Notes: generated from the sequence alone by a model not told the origin. 64,000 nucleotides of DNA from Dromiciops gliroides (GCF_019393635.1 NC_057861.1:307597968-307661967), one strand, 5' to 3'; positions 32,876-44,887 are shown, counted from the first letter of the stretch. Made by a program: numbers and translations.

Positions 32876-33029
32876 AGTTTGAGGTCGATTAAAACCAAAT
32901 CTTTTCCATAAAAGCTGTTCAATTATGCCTCTTCCCCACCTGTACTTATGAAGTGACTGTTTTGAACCCATGTAGAATTTTGTATTTGTCTATATTAGTT
33001 TCATCATATAAAATATATACATTAAATAT

Positions 33030-33072
33030 ATCATATGTATATGTGTGTATGTATATATATATATATATGCAT
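33030..33072. repeat. (TA/TG)n microsatellite
   Basis: TATGTGTGTATG steps followed by about eight TA units. Confidence 0.85.
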
Positions 33073-34294
33073 GCACATTCACATAATACAAACCCTGTCA
33101 TCCAACAACTTCTATCCTTGCAAGCTTTGTGTCATTCAAAAATTTGATAAGCATACTAACTTGCATTCATCCAAGTTGTCAGTAAAAATAAAAATAATTA
33201 AATATGTTTTATTAAATGTATTAATATATACTATATAAGACTATGGTGTATAAAATATAATTAAATTTTTAAAATAAATATTTTAAAGAATAAGGGCAGT
33301 TGCGCCAGACATTGAAATTTGACCTATGAATGATTATTCTATGCTCCCATTCACTCATTCAGTTCCAAATTGGTACCACCCACTAGTGCAAATTTCTCTA
33401 TATTATCCTTGGGAATAGCTTAAGAGTCTTTGGCAAATGCTTTGTAAAATCTAAATATACTTATTCTATTGCCTTCTCTTAATATTTTCTCCTAGTCACC
33501 AAATTAAAAAAAAAAAAGAATTAAGCTTACTCTGGTACATCCTGTTCTTGATGAAACTATGATGGATTTGGGGATTATTGTTTTCTTTTTTAAATGTTCA
33601 AAAGCCATCCACTTAATAATGTGTTCTAGAATTTTTCCAGGAATAGAAGTCAAGCTCACAGCTCTACAGTGTAAAGATTCCACTGAACTCCATTTTTTGA
33701 AAATTGGGACTTTTGCCCTTTTATAGTTCTACTGAACTTCTCCCATTCTTCAAGTTCTTTCAGAGATAATTGACAGCAGATTAACAATTACATCTGCCCG
33801 TCTTCTTATTACCATAAAATATAATTCAATCCTACCTTGTGGTTTGAATTCACTAAAAGCAGCTAGACATTGTCTGATCATCTCTTCCTTTATCTTGGGT
33901 TTTCTCTACCTAATAATGATTTTTATTTTATCTTCCCAGTCATTCTCCTTGAAAAAGAAATTAGAAATAAAGCAAGAGTTGAGTGATTCAGCCCTCTCAA
34001 TCTCATGCAATGTCATCATCCCTTTCAGCCCAAACAGTGCTGCTATCCTTTATTTGATTCTTCTCTTCCCCAAAGCAATAACAAAAACCAAACCCAAAAT
34101 ATTGTTGTCCTTAGAATTCACTGTCAACCTCAGTTCATTCTGGATGTTTTCTGACACCTTTACTGCAAGACCATGCTATTCTTCATAGGACTACATAAAG
34201 TTATGATCACTTTGGACTGGAGCCCTCAGTTTATTCTTTATTCAACTGTATGCTTCTCTTACATCTTCTGTTACTTAACCTTGCTTCCATCCAC

Positions 34295-34538
34295 TGCTGT
34301 TGTTCAGTTGTTTCAGTCACGTTTGACTCCTTGTGACCCTATCTGGGGTTTTCTTTGCAGAGATCCTGGAGTGGTTTGCCATTTCCTTCTCCACCTCAGT
34401 TTATAGATGGGGAAACAAAGGGAAACAGGGTTAAGTGACTTGCCAGGGATTGTGCAAGTAGTATCTGAAGCCAAATTTGAACTCAGATCTTCCTGACTCC
34501 AGGCCCAGCACTCTATCCTCTACACCATCTAGTTGCCT
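34295..34538 (-). mobile_element. RTE-tailed SINE
   Basis: Starts (its 3' end) with TGTTGTTCAGTTGTTTCAGT and TTTGACTCCTTGTGACCC, the RTE/BovB-like tail. Then come a MIR-like core and the head complement ACACCATCTAGTTGCC. It is nearly full length. Confidence 0.88.
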
Positions 34539-34559
34539 TTCATCCTCTATATGTCTTTT

Positions 34560-34690
34560 ATAAATCTGAGATGGCAGGTAAATTCTCTGTATCCACATCA
34601 TTCTGTTCAGAAACTAAAGTATCTAGCATACAATGTGTCCACCATAAACACCTTGCAATTGTAAGCAGTCAATGAATATTTGCTTAATGA
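34560..34690 (+). mobile_element. L2 3' end remnant
   Basis: GTATCTAGCATACAATGTG and GCAGTCAATGAATATTTGC resemble the L2 tail. Confidence 0.45.
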
Positions 34691-34699
34691 AAATATAAA

Positions 34700-35845
34700 T
34701 TAACAAATAAATTATCAAGATATACTTGAATAATTTTAGTGTTAATGTATATATCACATTGTGGTTCTATCTGTGATAGCAAGACACTTTACTTCCTTTG
34801 TGTTGATTTTTGTACTAATGTCTTTTTATATGCTTTTTCAATATCCAGAACCATTTTACCAACATAACAAGACATAGTTAAAATGACACTGCCTTAGAAG
34901 AAAGAAAAAAGCAGTGTTGGAATAGATAGAAGTCCTGACTAGCAAGGACCAAGTGGGGCTTTGCCTCAGTATACCAAGTTGGGGAAGAAGAGATGGGGAG
35001 TTTAAACTTCCCTCATGTGTCAACCATTAACCCTGGTTCTAACCTCATGGTCCCATGCCAGACAAACCTTCAAGGGTACTGTCACCATGGTTCCCATCTC
35101 AAAGGGCCCTGCCTTCTCTTCAACTCCAAGGGCTGAAGTTTGAACCAATTCCTCTCTATTGTTATGACTCTATCCAAAATCAAACTATTTTTAGGGTACT
35201 ACTTCCCATATTCACTGACTCTCTGATACCAGTTCAACAGTTTTTGCCCCAGGTGAAAATGTTGCAAGTCATAACTTTGGACTATATGGTATCTAAGGTT
35301 ACTTCCAACTCTAAAATTCATCAAGATTATGATTTTCCATTATACATTGAAAATACCTTGTTTTCAGTGTACCCAATTATCCTTTGTATCAGTATCTATT
35401 TTTGAGGTAACAAATGTTTGCTGAATGCCTAAGCAACAGCTTATTTGTGAAAATCTCTGCTGAACTAAAATTACAACCCTATTCTCCCCTTTTTGTTCTG
35501 CAGGACACAACAATATGCCATCTGGATAAATTTCTCAAGAGATTCCAAAAGAAAGTTTGCAACCCACAGAGTATAAAATTTTCTAAAAATATTGAAATTC
35601 TATCCCAAGATATCCACCTGTGTGGTACACCTGGTACACAGGCATATGCATCTAGAAATGAGATGGGACATTGAGATGGAAAGTCCACTGATCCAAGATT
35701 TTCTAAAGCCACCTGTCCAATTCTGTAAACCTATACTTGAAATTTTCCTGATCCTTACAAAGTATGTACATACTGATCCATTCACTATCCATATTACCTT
35801 GTGACTCCTAGAAATAGATAGCTGCTTCTCCCTCTTATAAAAATT
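34700..35845. other. Mostly unique sequence
   Basis: Several short plus- and minus-strand ORFs overlap at 35.05-35.80 kb without motifs or splice context. A possible MIR tail is at 35,270-35,335 (ATGGTATCTAAGGTTACTTC). Confidence 0.4.
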
Positions 35846-35849
35846 AACT

Positions 35850-35981
35850 TGTTTGCCTCAGTTTCTCCATCTGTAAAATGTGCTGGAGAAGGAAATGGCA
35901 AATGACTCCAGTATCTTTGCCAAGAAAATCCCAAATTGGGTCACAAAGAGTCAAATACAACTGAAACAACTGAACAACAGA
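35850..35981 (+). mobile_element. RTE-tailed SINE, 5'-truncated
   Basis: Begins in the core (TTTGCCTCAGTTTCTCCATC) and keeps the RTE tail CAGTATCTTTGCCAAGAAAA, GGGTCACAAAGAGTC, AACTGAACAAC. Confidence 0.88.
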
Positions 35982-36140
35982 AGAATTGTCTCCAGAAATG
36001 GCTTTTTAATGTAGGCAGATTATGTAGTCCCCCATACATTGTGATCCTTTTATTCAAAAGATGCTCGTTGAGGATTTACTACACAATAAGTATTCCGGGA
36101 ATCACACACACATAAGTTAGACTAGCCAGTAAAACCCAAA

Positions 36141-36260
36141 AAGCATTCATTAAATACTCACTTACTTGAAGAACTATGGTGGGCACTAAAGATAGCAATA
36201 CAAAGTTTAAACTATCCCTTTACTTCTAAAGTCCCCTACACATCCTAGTAAAATAAGTAG
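36141..36260 (-). mobile_element. L2 3' end, antisense
   Basis: CATTCATTAAATACTCACTT, then GGGCACTAAAGATAGCAATA. Confidence 0.55.
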
Positions 36261-36569
36261 TACGAGTAAGTAAATACCTCCAATGCTTAAAGAATCCATT
36301 ATTTCTTTGGTGTAGAGATTCCATTTCTAACACAAATTACAACCCCGCGGTCATTTAGTAGACGGTCTTCAAGAGTTGCTATTATCAAAACCTTTATCAA
36401 GCCAGTGAGACCCTGTCAGTGAGCTTCCCTGAATTGAGTCTAGCTGCTATTCATACGTTGGCTATAGTTTCTTTCACTGGTTTCATACTTAAACTTTTTC
36501 AGCTTCATAGGTCCTGCCTTGCTATTTGCTCTTCTGCTTCTGAGATGACTTCTTATTTTCATCATATCT

Positions 36570-36720
36570 ATATTCTTTGTACGTGATTGTTTGAATGTGT
36601 ATCTACCTATTGGAATGTGAGCTCTTGGAGGGGTGACCATGTTTTTGCGTTTCTTTGTATCCCTAGGATTTAGCACAGAGCATAGCACATAGGAAGTGTT
36701 CAATGAATGCTTGCTGATGG
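36570..36720 (+). mobile_element. L2 3' end
   Basis: GAATGTGAGCTCTTGGAGGG, TTTCTTTGTATCCCTAGGAT, then AGCATAGCACATAGGAAGTG and a GAATGCTTGCTGA end. Confidence 0.8.
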
Positions 36721-37326
36721 AGTCATCTTAGCATAACCTTTAAGAGACTACTGTCATTTCATAATTATATATCAGGTAAAGATTCTACAATTTAGCCACT
36801 TTCAGTTAACTAGCATATGATCACTATATATTGTCACAGGACTTCAGAGTAGAAAGTTTCAGAGTAGAAAATTTCAGGTTGGGGTTCATGGAGAAGATAG
36901 CATTGAAGCTAGACCTAGGAGATGGACTAAATATTGGTAGATGGAGATGGGTGAGAATTAGGGAGACATTTAAGAGAGCCAACAAGGTCATTAAGCACAT
37001 TTGCACTTAATAAATAAAAGAAAATAAAAATAATAAAAATAAATAAATAGGATAAATGCATAAAAAATAAGATAAATTGTTAAGTAGTATGTGCCAGGTC
37101 CTCTGCTAAGCACTGGGATATAAATACAAGCAAAAATAAAGCTTATGTTTTAGTGGGGAGAAACAACACATAAAAGGCATATGAAAAGCAGGTGTTACAA
37201 GTGGAAAAAGTACCCACACAGGGGCATGGTGGTAAAGTCCATAGATTCAAGACAGCTAAGAAGACAATGAAGCATAGCAGACCTGGGCCCATCCCCAAGT
37301 TAGAGGCTCTTAGAAAGAATTCATGA

Positions 37327-37488
37327 GGGGCGGCTAGGTGGCGCAGTGGATAATGCACGAGCCCTGGAGTTAGGAGTACCTGAGTTTAAATATGGCCTCA
37401 GACACTTGACACTTACTAGCTGTGTGACCCTGGGCAAGTCATTTAACCCCCACTGTCCCGCAAAAAAAAAGAAAAAAGAAAGAAAAAA
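37327..37488 (+). mobile_element. WSINE-type CORE-SINE
   Basis: Full-length copy with an extended (AAAG)-rich tail. TSD GAAAGAATTCATGA (37,313-37,326), with one mismatch at 37,489-37,502. Confidence 0.95.
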
Positions 37489-37875
37489 GAAAGAATACAT
37501 GATAGGGGGAAGGGGATCTAGTTTTGTAAAGGAATATTTTAGGGTGGAAAGGCCCCAGGCACTGAGGAAATTTCTAGGGGGAGAAGGCAACTGAATTATT
37601 GTGGTGAATATTGATGAGTCAGAACCTCAACCAGAAGGGGAATGGAGCAGAAAAAGGGCAAATATGAGCAAAGATAGGAAAACAAAATTTATGTCTTGGA
37701 TGATTCTGAATATAGGAAGAGCAGAAGAAACTTAAATGGAGGACTAGAGGCAGATCATAGAAGATTTTACATGCTAGAGTCAGCCAACCAATAAACAAGC
37801 ATTTACTGAGTGCTTACACTAAGTAATATGAAAAAAAAGACATTTATTGAGTGCTTACATTAAGTGATGGGGAAA

Positions 37876-37928
37876 CAAGAAAAGAAGAAAAGGAAAGAAA
37901 GGAAAAGGAAAGGAAAGGAAAAAAAAAA
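37876..37928. repeat. Purine-rich (GGAAA)n
   Basis: An all-purine run of GAAAA and GGAAA units inside the L2 3' region. Confidence 0.85.
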
Positions 37929-38148
37929 TGAGTGCCTTTACTCCAGGAATTCACATTCTAAAAGAGGAGGCAACATTCAAATAACCATGTGTGTATAAGA
38001 GATATATAGTGACAAATCACTATATAAGACATATATAGTGATAACCTCAGAGGGAAGACACTAACAGTGTGTGAGGGGTGAGAGGTAGAATGGGACTGGG
38101 AAAGGCCAACTACAAAAAGTGTAATTTGAGCTGTCTTGAAGGAAACAA

Positions 38149-38401
38149 AGGGCAGCTAGGTGGTGCAGTGGACAGAATGGTAAGCCTGGATGCAGGAAGA
38201 CTCATCTTTGTGAATTCAAATATGACCTCAAATACATACTTGCTTTGTGATCTTGGGCAAGTCACTTAACCTTGTTTACCTCAGTTTCCTCATCTATAAA
38301 ATTAACTGGAGAAGGAAAAGACAAACCTGTTCAGTATCTTTGCCAGGAAAACCCCAAAGAGGTAACAAAAATGATGCATGGCTAAAAGAACTCAACAACA
38401 A
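38149..38401 (+). mobile_element. RTE-tailed SINE
   Basis: Full-length copy with head GGCAGCTAGGTGGTGCAGTG, core, and tail CAGTATCTTTGCCAGGAAAA to AACTCAACAACAAC. An AACAAAGG word on both sides is the likely TSD, within the antisense L2. Confidence 0.9.
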
Positions 38402-39480
38402 CAACAAAGGAGACAGAGGTAAAGAAAGAGAGCATTTCAGGAAAGGGGAACAGCAAGTGAAAAAAAAGGAAACGGATTATCACATTCAAGAAGAACCAAG
38501 TAGGCCAGGGTATTTTTATCCCAGGTTGTATAGCATGGAATAAAGTATAAGAAGACTGGAAATGAAGGAGTAAGGTTGCTAAGAGATTTAAATTCTAACA
38601 TGGGGATGTTAATATTTGATCCCAGAGGTAATAGTGAAGTACTGGAGCTTATTGAGTAGAAGAGTGACATGGTAAGATTTACACTTTAGGAAAATCACTT
38701 TGTTAGTTAAGTCAAGGATTAATTGATAGTGGGGAGAAAGTAGAAGGCAGGAAGACAGGTGTGAAAACTACTGCATTTTAACAGATATGAGATGATAAAA
38801 GGTTCCATTTTGCACATGTTGAGTTTGAGATGCCTACAGGAAATCCAATTTAAGATTTTTTTTAAAAAGCAGTTGGTCATGAAAGACTGGATCTCAGAAA
38901 AGTGATTAGGACCTGAAATGTAGATTTTGGAGCTATTTGCAAAAACATGAAAATTGAATCTATGAGAGCTGATGAGATCACCAAATGAAACAGTAGATAG
39001 TTAAAAGAGAAAGAAGTCTCGGGATAGGGTTTTGGGGGACTCTCATGGCTAGTAGTCCAGATTAAAAACTTTGGATTTTATCCAATATTCAATGGAAAAC
39101 CATTGAAAGTTTTTCATTATGGGAATATTATTATCAAAGAAGTGTTATTCAAAGATTATTTGACCCATCAGAATGATTGAAGAGGAAGAGGTAAGATGCA
39201 GTAAAATAAGTTAATCCCCACTTTGTAGGCATGAATTAAGAAGGGTCTCAAATAAGATGCTAGCGATAGGAATTGAAACCAGTGAAAGAGGTCATGCATG
39301 AAAAGTGGCTAGAATTTGGTGACAAATTAGATTGAAAGGGAATGCTAGTTAAAGATAATTCAGAGATGTAAGTCAGAATAACTGGATGAATGGTAAACCT
39401 ATTGACAGAAACAAGAAAACCTCCAAGAGAAGCTATTTTGATAATACGGAAAACATAAGTAATGCTACCTACATAGCTCA

Positions 39481-41099
39481 GTTCCTAGTGCAATGAAGTA
39501 GCATTGAATAAACATAATTTTCTTAAATTTGGTTGACCATACCTAGATGACAAAAATGAATAAGCCATTGTCAGCCTATAACACCTTAAATTTGCATTGA
39601 TTTGTCAAATTATCCCTAACTCAGAGCAAACTCTGAGAAATAGAACATAAAGAATGATAGATAGGTTTTGAGGTAAGGAGATAGAAAAAAAAAAGATGAG
39701 GCACATTCCCAGTTTGCAGAACCCTGTGAAATTAGGGGGAGGCATCAGGCATTTTGCACTTAATAAAGGCTACAGAATGGAAGATATGCATGAAAAAAAT
39801 TAAAAGAAGAGGTACAGGCACAAAAGACCAATTTCATAATTTTATCTATGGTTGTAACCACTACTTTTCAATAATTCAACAAAAATGGCTTCTATTAAAA
39901 AGGGAAAAGTTAAAGCTTTTTAAATTAAGATACACTCACCCAACTCTGTGCCAGTGTGTTCACTATAATTACATCAAAAAAATCCATTATGCCAATGATG
40001 AGGATGCTCCTTTTGTTGGTGCAAACCACAACACTCTTTAGACTCTGTAATTTTGGTCTCTGTTTTCCTATAGTACTTTCCCAGTGAATATTACCCAATG
40101 TGCTAAAGCCCCTCTTTTCAATCTTTTTATGTTTCCTTGGTGCCAGGGCCCCACTCAGGCTATCCATCTGTAATCCTGCACTTTCATTTCATGACCAGCC
40201 TTTTTCATTCAGGGCTAGTGGCCTTTTTTCACTTCCATTTAGGGCCTTCTCCTCTTGACTGGTGGGAAAGGAGCAGTTCCCACTAGAGTTGTTTTCTCTC
40301 CCAGGTATGATACCACAGATGCAAATAAAATCTCCCCATGTGTAAACTAAAATGAGATTTTTCTGGAGATCATTGAGAAACCAATCCTTCTAAAAAGTAA
40401 ACTCTTAAGATTGTGTCACCTGATAGTAGCAGGCACTTTGATTAAAGTCAATGAAGAAAATGTTAAGGGTCTGGTGATTATTCCCTCTTCATTTTTCCTG
40501 CATTTTACATGTTGGGGAAAAAGTCCTGTCAGCTGCACTGGGCCGGCCTAAAGCTCAACTATGATCCTAGCTTTATAGAAATTATCTTCATGTCAGGATT
40601 CAGCTGTGGTGCTGAAGGCCTTGGGCCTTTGCCTGAAAATACCCTCTTCTCAGGATTCAGCATGGTAATTTAGGGGCTGTACCTAGGATAAGAAATAAGA
40701 AGGATAGTTTCTATATGTTTTGAGTGTCCCAACCCTCTCAGGAAACTGAAATGCACGGGTTCATGCCAAAAAGTGGAGTTTGTACTAAGTCTTCAGCCCA
40801 TCTGAAGGGCAAAGAGAAGGTTTTCCAGACTTCTGAAAGAAATTTTTGGACCCAGTACAAGTACTAAATTTTGGTTCAATGAATATGGAAAATTGACTCA
40901 GTGGAAAAGCACCAAACCACTATTGCCAATTCCAAAAATCTAAAGTGGGACATCAGAACCTCTGGGCTGGCAATAATCACCCTGGCCGATCCCCTCTGTT
41001 GGCAACCCAAAGAGAGAAGGTGCCATGGTTTTAATGTTCAGCTACCAACCTGCAGACAGCCCACTGGGCTGTGCACAAGCCCCAGCCTATGTCAACACA
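39481..41099. other. Unique sequence, no gene seen
   Basis: No recognised repeat. A TCAGGATTCAGC word occurs twice about 50 bp apart (40,594 and 40,652), a small local duplication. No coding potential is visible. Confidence 0.45.
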
Positions 41100-41402
41100 A
41101 TCTTGTTCCAAGCTTCCATATTACTATCAATGGCACTAGCATTGCCCAACTCTCTAAGCTAGTAACCTTGGAGTCATCGCCAACTTCTTTCTCACCTTTG
41201 TCCTTTCTATCCAATCTATCATCATGTCCTGCCAATTCTTCTCAAATTGGCTCTTTTCTCTCCTTTCCCAGAGTCAACTCTCCATTCACACTCATCACCT
41301 GCTGGGACTGCAACAACAGCATATTTTCTGGGTTTGGGGTCAGTGACTAGCAAAGTGCTTTGCACATAGTAGGTATTCAAGAAAAGTTTGTTGAATTGAA
41401 TC
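41100..41402 (+). mobile_element. L2 LINE 3' fragment
   Basis: Reads ACCTTGGAGTCATCGCCAAC (ORF2 block), CCAATCTATCATCATGTCCT, then jumps to the end GCAAAGTGCTTTGCACATAG and GTTTGTTGAATTGAAT. An internal deletion is likely. Confidence 0.7.
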
Positions 41403-41789
41403 CAACTGTGAAAAGTAACTCCCTGGAATTTCAGGGATGGCACAAAATCTCCTTTCACCTTAATACCACCTATATTTGCTTACTGGTACATGAAACCTCC
41501 TCAAAAATGAACAATGCTGCTTAGAGGTCAGCTGATTTAATTAGTTTGATCTACAGGATATTAGGTTCAAATCACGCATACCTCTGGGAAAGGTAGCATC
41601 AATTTAGTTTAAATTTCTGAAACAAGATCCTTTCTTGAAAAAAGGTTTTGATAGATAGGAAGGGTTGAGAGAGCATGAAGACTTGGAACACCTGAAGATA
41701 AAGACCATGTTACAGAAGGCAGAAAAGGCTGGAGAAATGGAAAGCTGACTTAATTGATTTCATAGTTTTGCCCAAGGCCAGTCCTTATT

Positions 41790-42015
41790 TCATCTTCCAA
41801 CCTCTGTTCCCTCAAATCTAACCTCCATCCTGTCTCCTTAAGGGTATTTCTAATCATGGTAACCTCTTCTCAGATTTTTGCAGTAGCTCCTTGACTCTTT
41901 AATCAAATGAAAACTCCTCAACCTGGTGCCAAATGGATAATCATGTTACCTGTATCTGCACCCTTTCCATGCAGCTTTTGCTAAATGTTCTCTCCTGTAT
42001 AACATTTCTTGTAAT
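41790..42015 (+). mobile_element. L2-like remnant
   Basis: AACCTCCATCCTGTCTCC, GCAGTAGCTCCTTGACTC and AAACTCCTCAACCTGGTGCC follow L2 order at low similarity. Confidence 0.45.
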
Positions 42016-42164
42016 CAATTAATGAGTATTTCTGATCACTTACAGTGTAACCACCCAGCACACTACATACATAAAAAGACTATGTTCATAATTCCTGAGT
42101 AAAAAAAAAGTATAATCTTTATAGGCAATAAAAATAACTTAATATGATATTAACTTGTCCTCTA

Positions 42165-42262
42165 GATGTTTGGGGAGGATTAATTACATGATGTCTGCAA
42201 AGCATTTTGAGAACCTCTGAAAAAGGTGCTATATGAATACAAGGTATGATTATTTTTAGGTG
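42165..42262 (+). mobile_element. MIR/THER 3' tail
   Basis: CTGCAAAGCATTTTGAGAAC then GGTGCTATATGAATACAAGG and TATTTTTAGGTG. Confidence 0.6.
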
Positions 42263-42589
42263 CTTCTGCTGCTGACACATTCGGCATAGCATGAAAGAAT
42301 GAAAAATTATCTCCATGTTCCCCGTCGTGGTAACAACCACAGTGAAGGGTTTAGAAAACCCATTTATAGAAGTGCTAAATTTATAAAATACATTTTCACA
42401 TAAGATAGTATATACAACTTAATCTGTGTCAGGGAAGACCCTTCTGAGTACAAATCTTTTCTTGGATACAATGTCACTAGGCAAAGGGAAGAAAATTATA
42501 AAACTAAAATTATATTGCTGAAGGACCTAGCCCCCTGGCTCTACTCCAAACCTCTTCTTTCAAATGAAGCTATATTTTGGACAGATGTT

Positions 42590-42880
42590 GTCTATCTTAT
42601 TCTCCAGGGAAGGATATTCTATGATCATCCTCAGCCACCTGTTTTTGTTTAGTGGCCCTTTTATTGTCAGGAAGTTCTTCCTTATACCTTACTTAAATCC
42701 TTCTACTGAAACATTATCCCATTTCCTCCTATTTATCCTCACTAGAGACAGATCACAGCTGGCCACCAGTCTTCCAATTCAATATTTATCCTTCTTATTA
42801 TAAACGGTCATAAGCTTGAAGACATTTATTATGTCACCTTCTTGGCCTTTCTCAGATGAATAACTTAACTTCTGTAATCA
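42590..42880 (-). mobile_element. CR1/L3 LINE 3' end
   Basis: Antisense CR1 order: TCAGGAAGTTCTTCCTTATA, CATTATCCCATTTCCTCCTA, then GAAGACATTTATTATGTCAC and TGGCCTTTCTCAGATGAA. Confidence 0.65.
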
Positions 42881-42899
42881 CAGAGTTTCATGTTAACAA

Positions 42900-43075
42900 G
42901 AAGTATCATGATGTAGAGAATGATCACAAGGTCTGGAATCATTACTTTGGTTTGAATTGCTGCTCTGACACTTATGAGCTATAGGATTGTGAACACATTA
43001 TTTAAAAGTCCTCAATTTTCTCATCTGTAAAATAGGAATAATAATATTTGCATTACCTACTTCTCCAAGTTGTGG
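42900..43075 (+). mobile_element. MIR/THER SINE
   Basis: GGTCTGGAATCATTACTTTG, GTTTGAATTGCTGCTCTGAC, TTTCTCATCTGTAAAATAGG. Confidence 0.7.
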
Positions 43076-43199
43076 GCAATAACTTGGTCCAGAATGTGAG
43101 TTGTTGTTCTCTTATTCTATCCCCAGGTTCTAACGCCTCATTATATGACATTCCATACCCTGCTAATCATCTATATGTACTCAAATATTTGTGACACTG

Positions 43200-43275
43200 T
43201 AGATGAATCAACTCAATGATTTTGGCTGAACTTTTCACTTTTCATCTGGATCATTTGGTACCAATTGGACATGGT
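43200..43275. mobile_element. Relative of the 3.5-kb palindromic element
   Basis: GGCTGAACTTTTCACTTTTC and ATCATTTGGTACC correspond to the right arm at 3548-3586 (GACTGAAATTTTCACTTTTG, GCTTTGGTAC). The left arm is not clear here, so this may be half an element. Confidence 0.4.
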
Positions 43276-43814
43276 CATGTAATCACAGAATTGAAAGGAG
43301 ATAATGTATAGTCTACCCTTCTAAGGAGTTCAGGAGTATATCTTAACAATATCAGACCAAAAAAATCTAAACTAATTTTAAAATATATCATAATGACAAA
43401 AAAAATACTTTGCACTTATGATCATGGTACAGTTTTCAATGTCAGCTGAGAGAAGATACAGTTTTTACCCTAGATAATTTAAGCATGTAAATTGAGACAC
43501 ACACAAAAAAAGATGATAGCACAAGCATAAATCTTTATCCTCTCTGTCTCTCCACATGTATACATATGTGCGTGCATAACTATATTAATTAGACAGTGAA
43601 TGAATGTGCATGAACAGATACAAAATCCTCATAGAGGAGAAAGATATAATGTCATGGTGCAATCAAGCAAAATCTAATTTAGAACAACTTCATAGAGAAG
43701 AATAATCTTAAGGATCTTCTTTTAAATTTAAGGATAGAGTGGGTTCTTGGCTGGGAATAAATAAATTCTCAGCAGGTATCTTTACTTGCATGAGAGCTTG
43801 TGAGCATAGATTAG

Positions 43815-44139
43815 AACAGAGTTTCTTAACTTGGGGCCCAATATGTGGATAGATTTCAAGGGAGGCAGTGAACTTGAATGGAAAAATTTGTCACTTCCTT
43901 CATGAGTGTAGGCAACAAGGGGGCTGCTAGGTGGTGCAGTGGATAGAACACTGGCCCTGGATTCAGGAGTACCTGAGTTCAAATGCAGCCTCAGACACTT
44001 GATACTTACTAGCTGTGTGACCCAGGGCAAGTCACTTAACCCTCATTGCCCCACAAAAAAAAAAGAAAGAGTATAGGCAACAAATATAATTCTGAGAAGG
44101 GGTCCGTATGCTTCAGCAGACTGCTAAAGGGATTCATAT

Positions 44140-44140
<1 letters not shown>
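43815..44140. mobile_element. Old DNA-transposon-like remnant split by a SINE
   Basis: TTTCTTAACTTGGGGCCC on the left, then AATTCTGAGAAGGGGTCC and GCTTCAGCAGACTGCTAAAG on the right, resemble a mammal-wide non-autonomous hAT-type repeat. The family name is not certain. The right end runs into a (CA)n tract. Confidence 0.45.
43919..44068 (+). mobile_element. WSINE-type CORE-SINE
   Basis: Full-length copy. TSD GAGTGTAGGCAACAA (43,904-43,918), with one mismatch at 44,069-44,083. Confidence 0.95.

Positions 44141-44185
<45 letters not shown>
44141..44185. repeat. (CA)n microsatellite
   Basis: About 22 uninterrupted CA units. Confidence 0.97.
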
Positions 44186-44187
<2 letters not shown>

Positions 44188-44204
44188 AAGTGATATAGAA
44201 AAAG

Positions 44205-44505
44205 AGATCTGTATTCTAATCTCAACGTTGTCACTGGCTGTATAGTTCTAAATTAGTCACTTTATCTTTCTATGCTCCGGTCTTCTTCTAATCTTTAAAA
44301 TGGGACTAGAGGTTATGGAATCATAAGGTAGAAAGGACCTTCGATGCCATCAAATCTAACCATCTGATTTCACACATGAGAAAATTGAAACCAAAAGAAA
44401 TTAGGTAATTTGATTAGGGTGGGAAAGCTAGTCTCAGAAGCAGGATTCAAAAACAGTTCTTCCTGATGCCATGTCCAACACTCTATCCTGTCGTCCAAAG
44501 TGCCT
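44205..44505. mobile_element. Two opposed MIR remnants
   Basis: The sense piece at 44,205-44,312 has CTTCTTCTAATCTTTAAAATG. The antisense piece at 44,315-44,505 has ACACATGAGAAAATTGAAAC, AAGCAGGATTCAAAAACAG and CTTCCTGATGCC, followed by CCAACACTCTATCCT. Confidence 0.55.
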
Positions 44506-44713
44506 CTCTACATTCCTAGAAATCTCACTAAGAATGCTATAAAAATAAAAAGAAATCATAGATTACAAAATGCCTTGATCATTTTTTAAAGTTCTGTACA
44601 AATGTTTTATTCTTATAGAAATGTACTCCATAGGTGCTTAATAACCAGCGGTGGAAAAATAACAGGGGCCAATAACAAGATGATTCTGAATGGAACAGAA
44701 GGGGCACATGGGG

Positions 44714-44717
44714 AAAA

Positions 44718-44772
<55 letters not shown>

Positions 44773-44887
44773 GAAGGAAGGAAGGAAGGAAGGAAGGAAG
44801 GAAGGAAGGAAGGAAGGAAGGAAGGAAGGAAGGAAGGAAGGAAGGAAGGAAGGAAGGAAGGAAGGAAGGAAGGAAGGAAGGAAGGAA

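Larger units (their letters stand above)
31865..34290 (-). mobile_element. CR1/L3-type LINE, about 2 kb, multiply interrupted
   Basis: Antisense on the plus strand, in CR1 order. The sequence starts near GTTCCTGGTTTTGCTCTCTG (31.9 kb), then CTTCTCCAGGTTAAAA, TCCAGAAATGGACCGAG, TGTAGAATTTTGTATTTGTC (32.97 kb), AATAATGTGTTCTAGAATTT (33.62 kb), GAAGTCAAGCTCACAGCTCT and GCAGCTAGACATTGTCTGAT (33.86 kb). It is interrupted by a SINE (31,996), an L2-type insert (about 32,455-32,875) and a TA microsatellite (33.03 kb). It is the longest CR1-clade copy in the window. No long reading frame remains. Confidence 0.75.
37035..39480 (-). mobile_element. L2 LINE, antisense, in two or more pieces
   Basis: Antisense L2 sequence with insertions. 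Its 3' ends are at 37,085 (CCAGGTCCTCTGCTAAGCAC) and 37,798. ORF2 complement follows at 38.5-39.05 kb: GAGTAGAAGAGTGACATGGT, CACATGTTGAGTTTGAGATG, CCTACAGGAAATCC and GAGAGCTGATGAGATCACC next to the YADD region. The 3' end is locally duplicated: CATTTACTGAGTGCTTACA (37,801) and CATTTATTGAGTGCTTACA (37,840). From 39,060 a second antisense L2 piece repeats the GGATTTTATCC region. Frames are destroyed. Confidence 0.72.

Noticed and set aside
40901-41350. ORF of 149 codons
   Set aside because: Its second half is a sense L2 LINE remnant with an internal deletion. The first half has no motif and no conserved start context.
44141-44185. Possible CRISPR-like regular repeats, here and at other tandem tracts
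   Set aside because: These are dinucleotide microsatellites in a vertebrate genome; no repeat-spacer structure exists.
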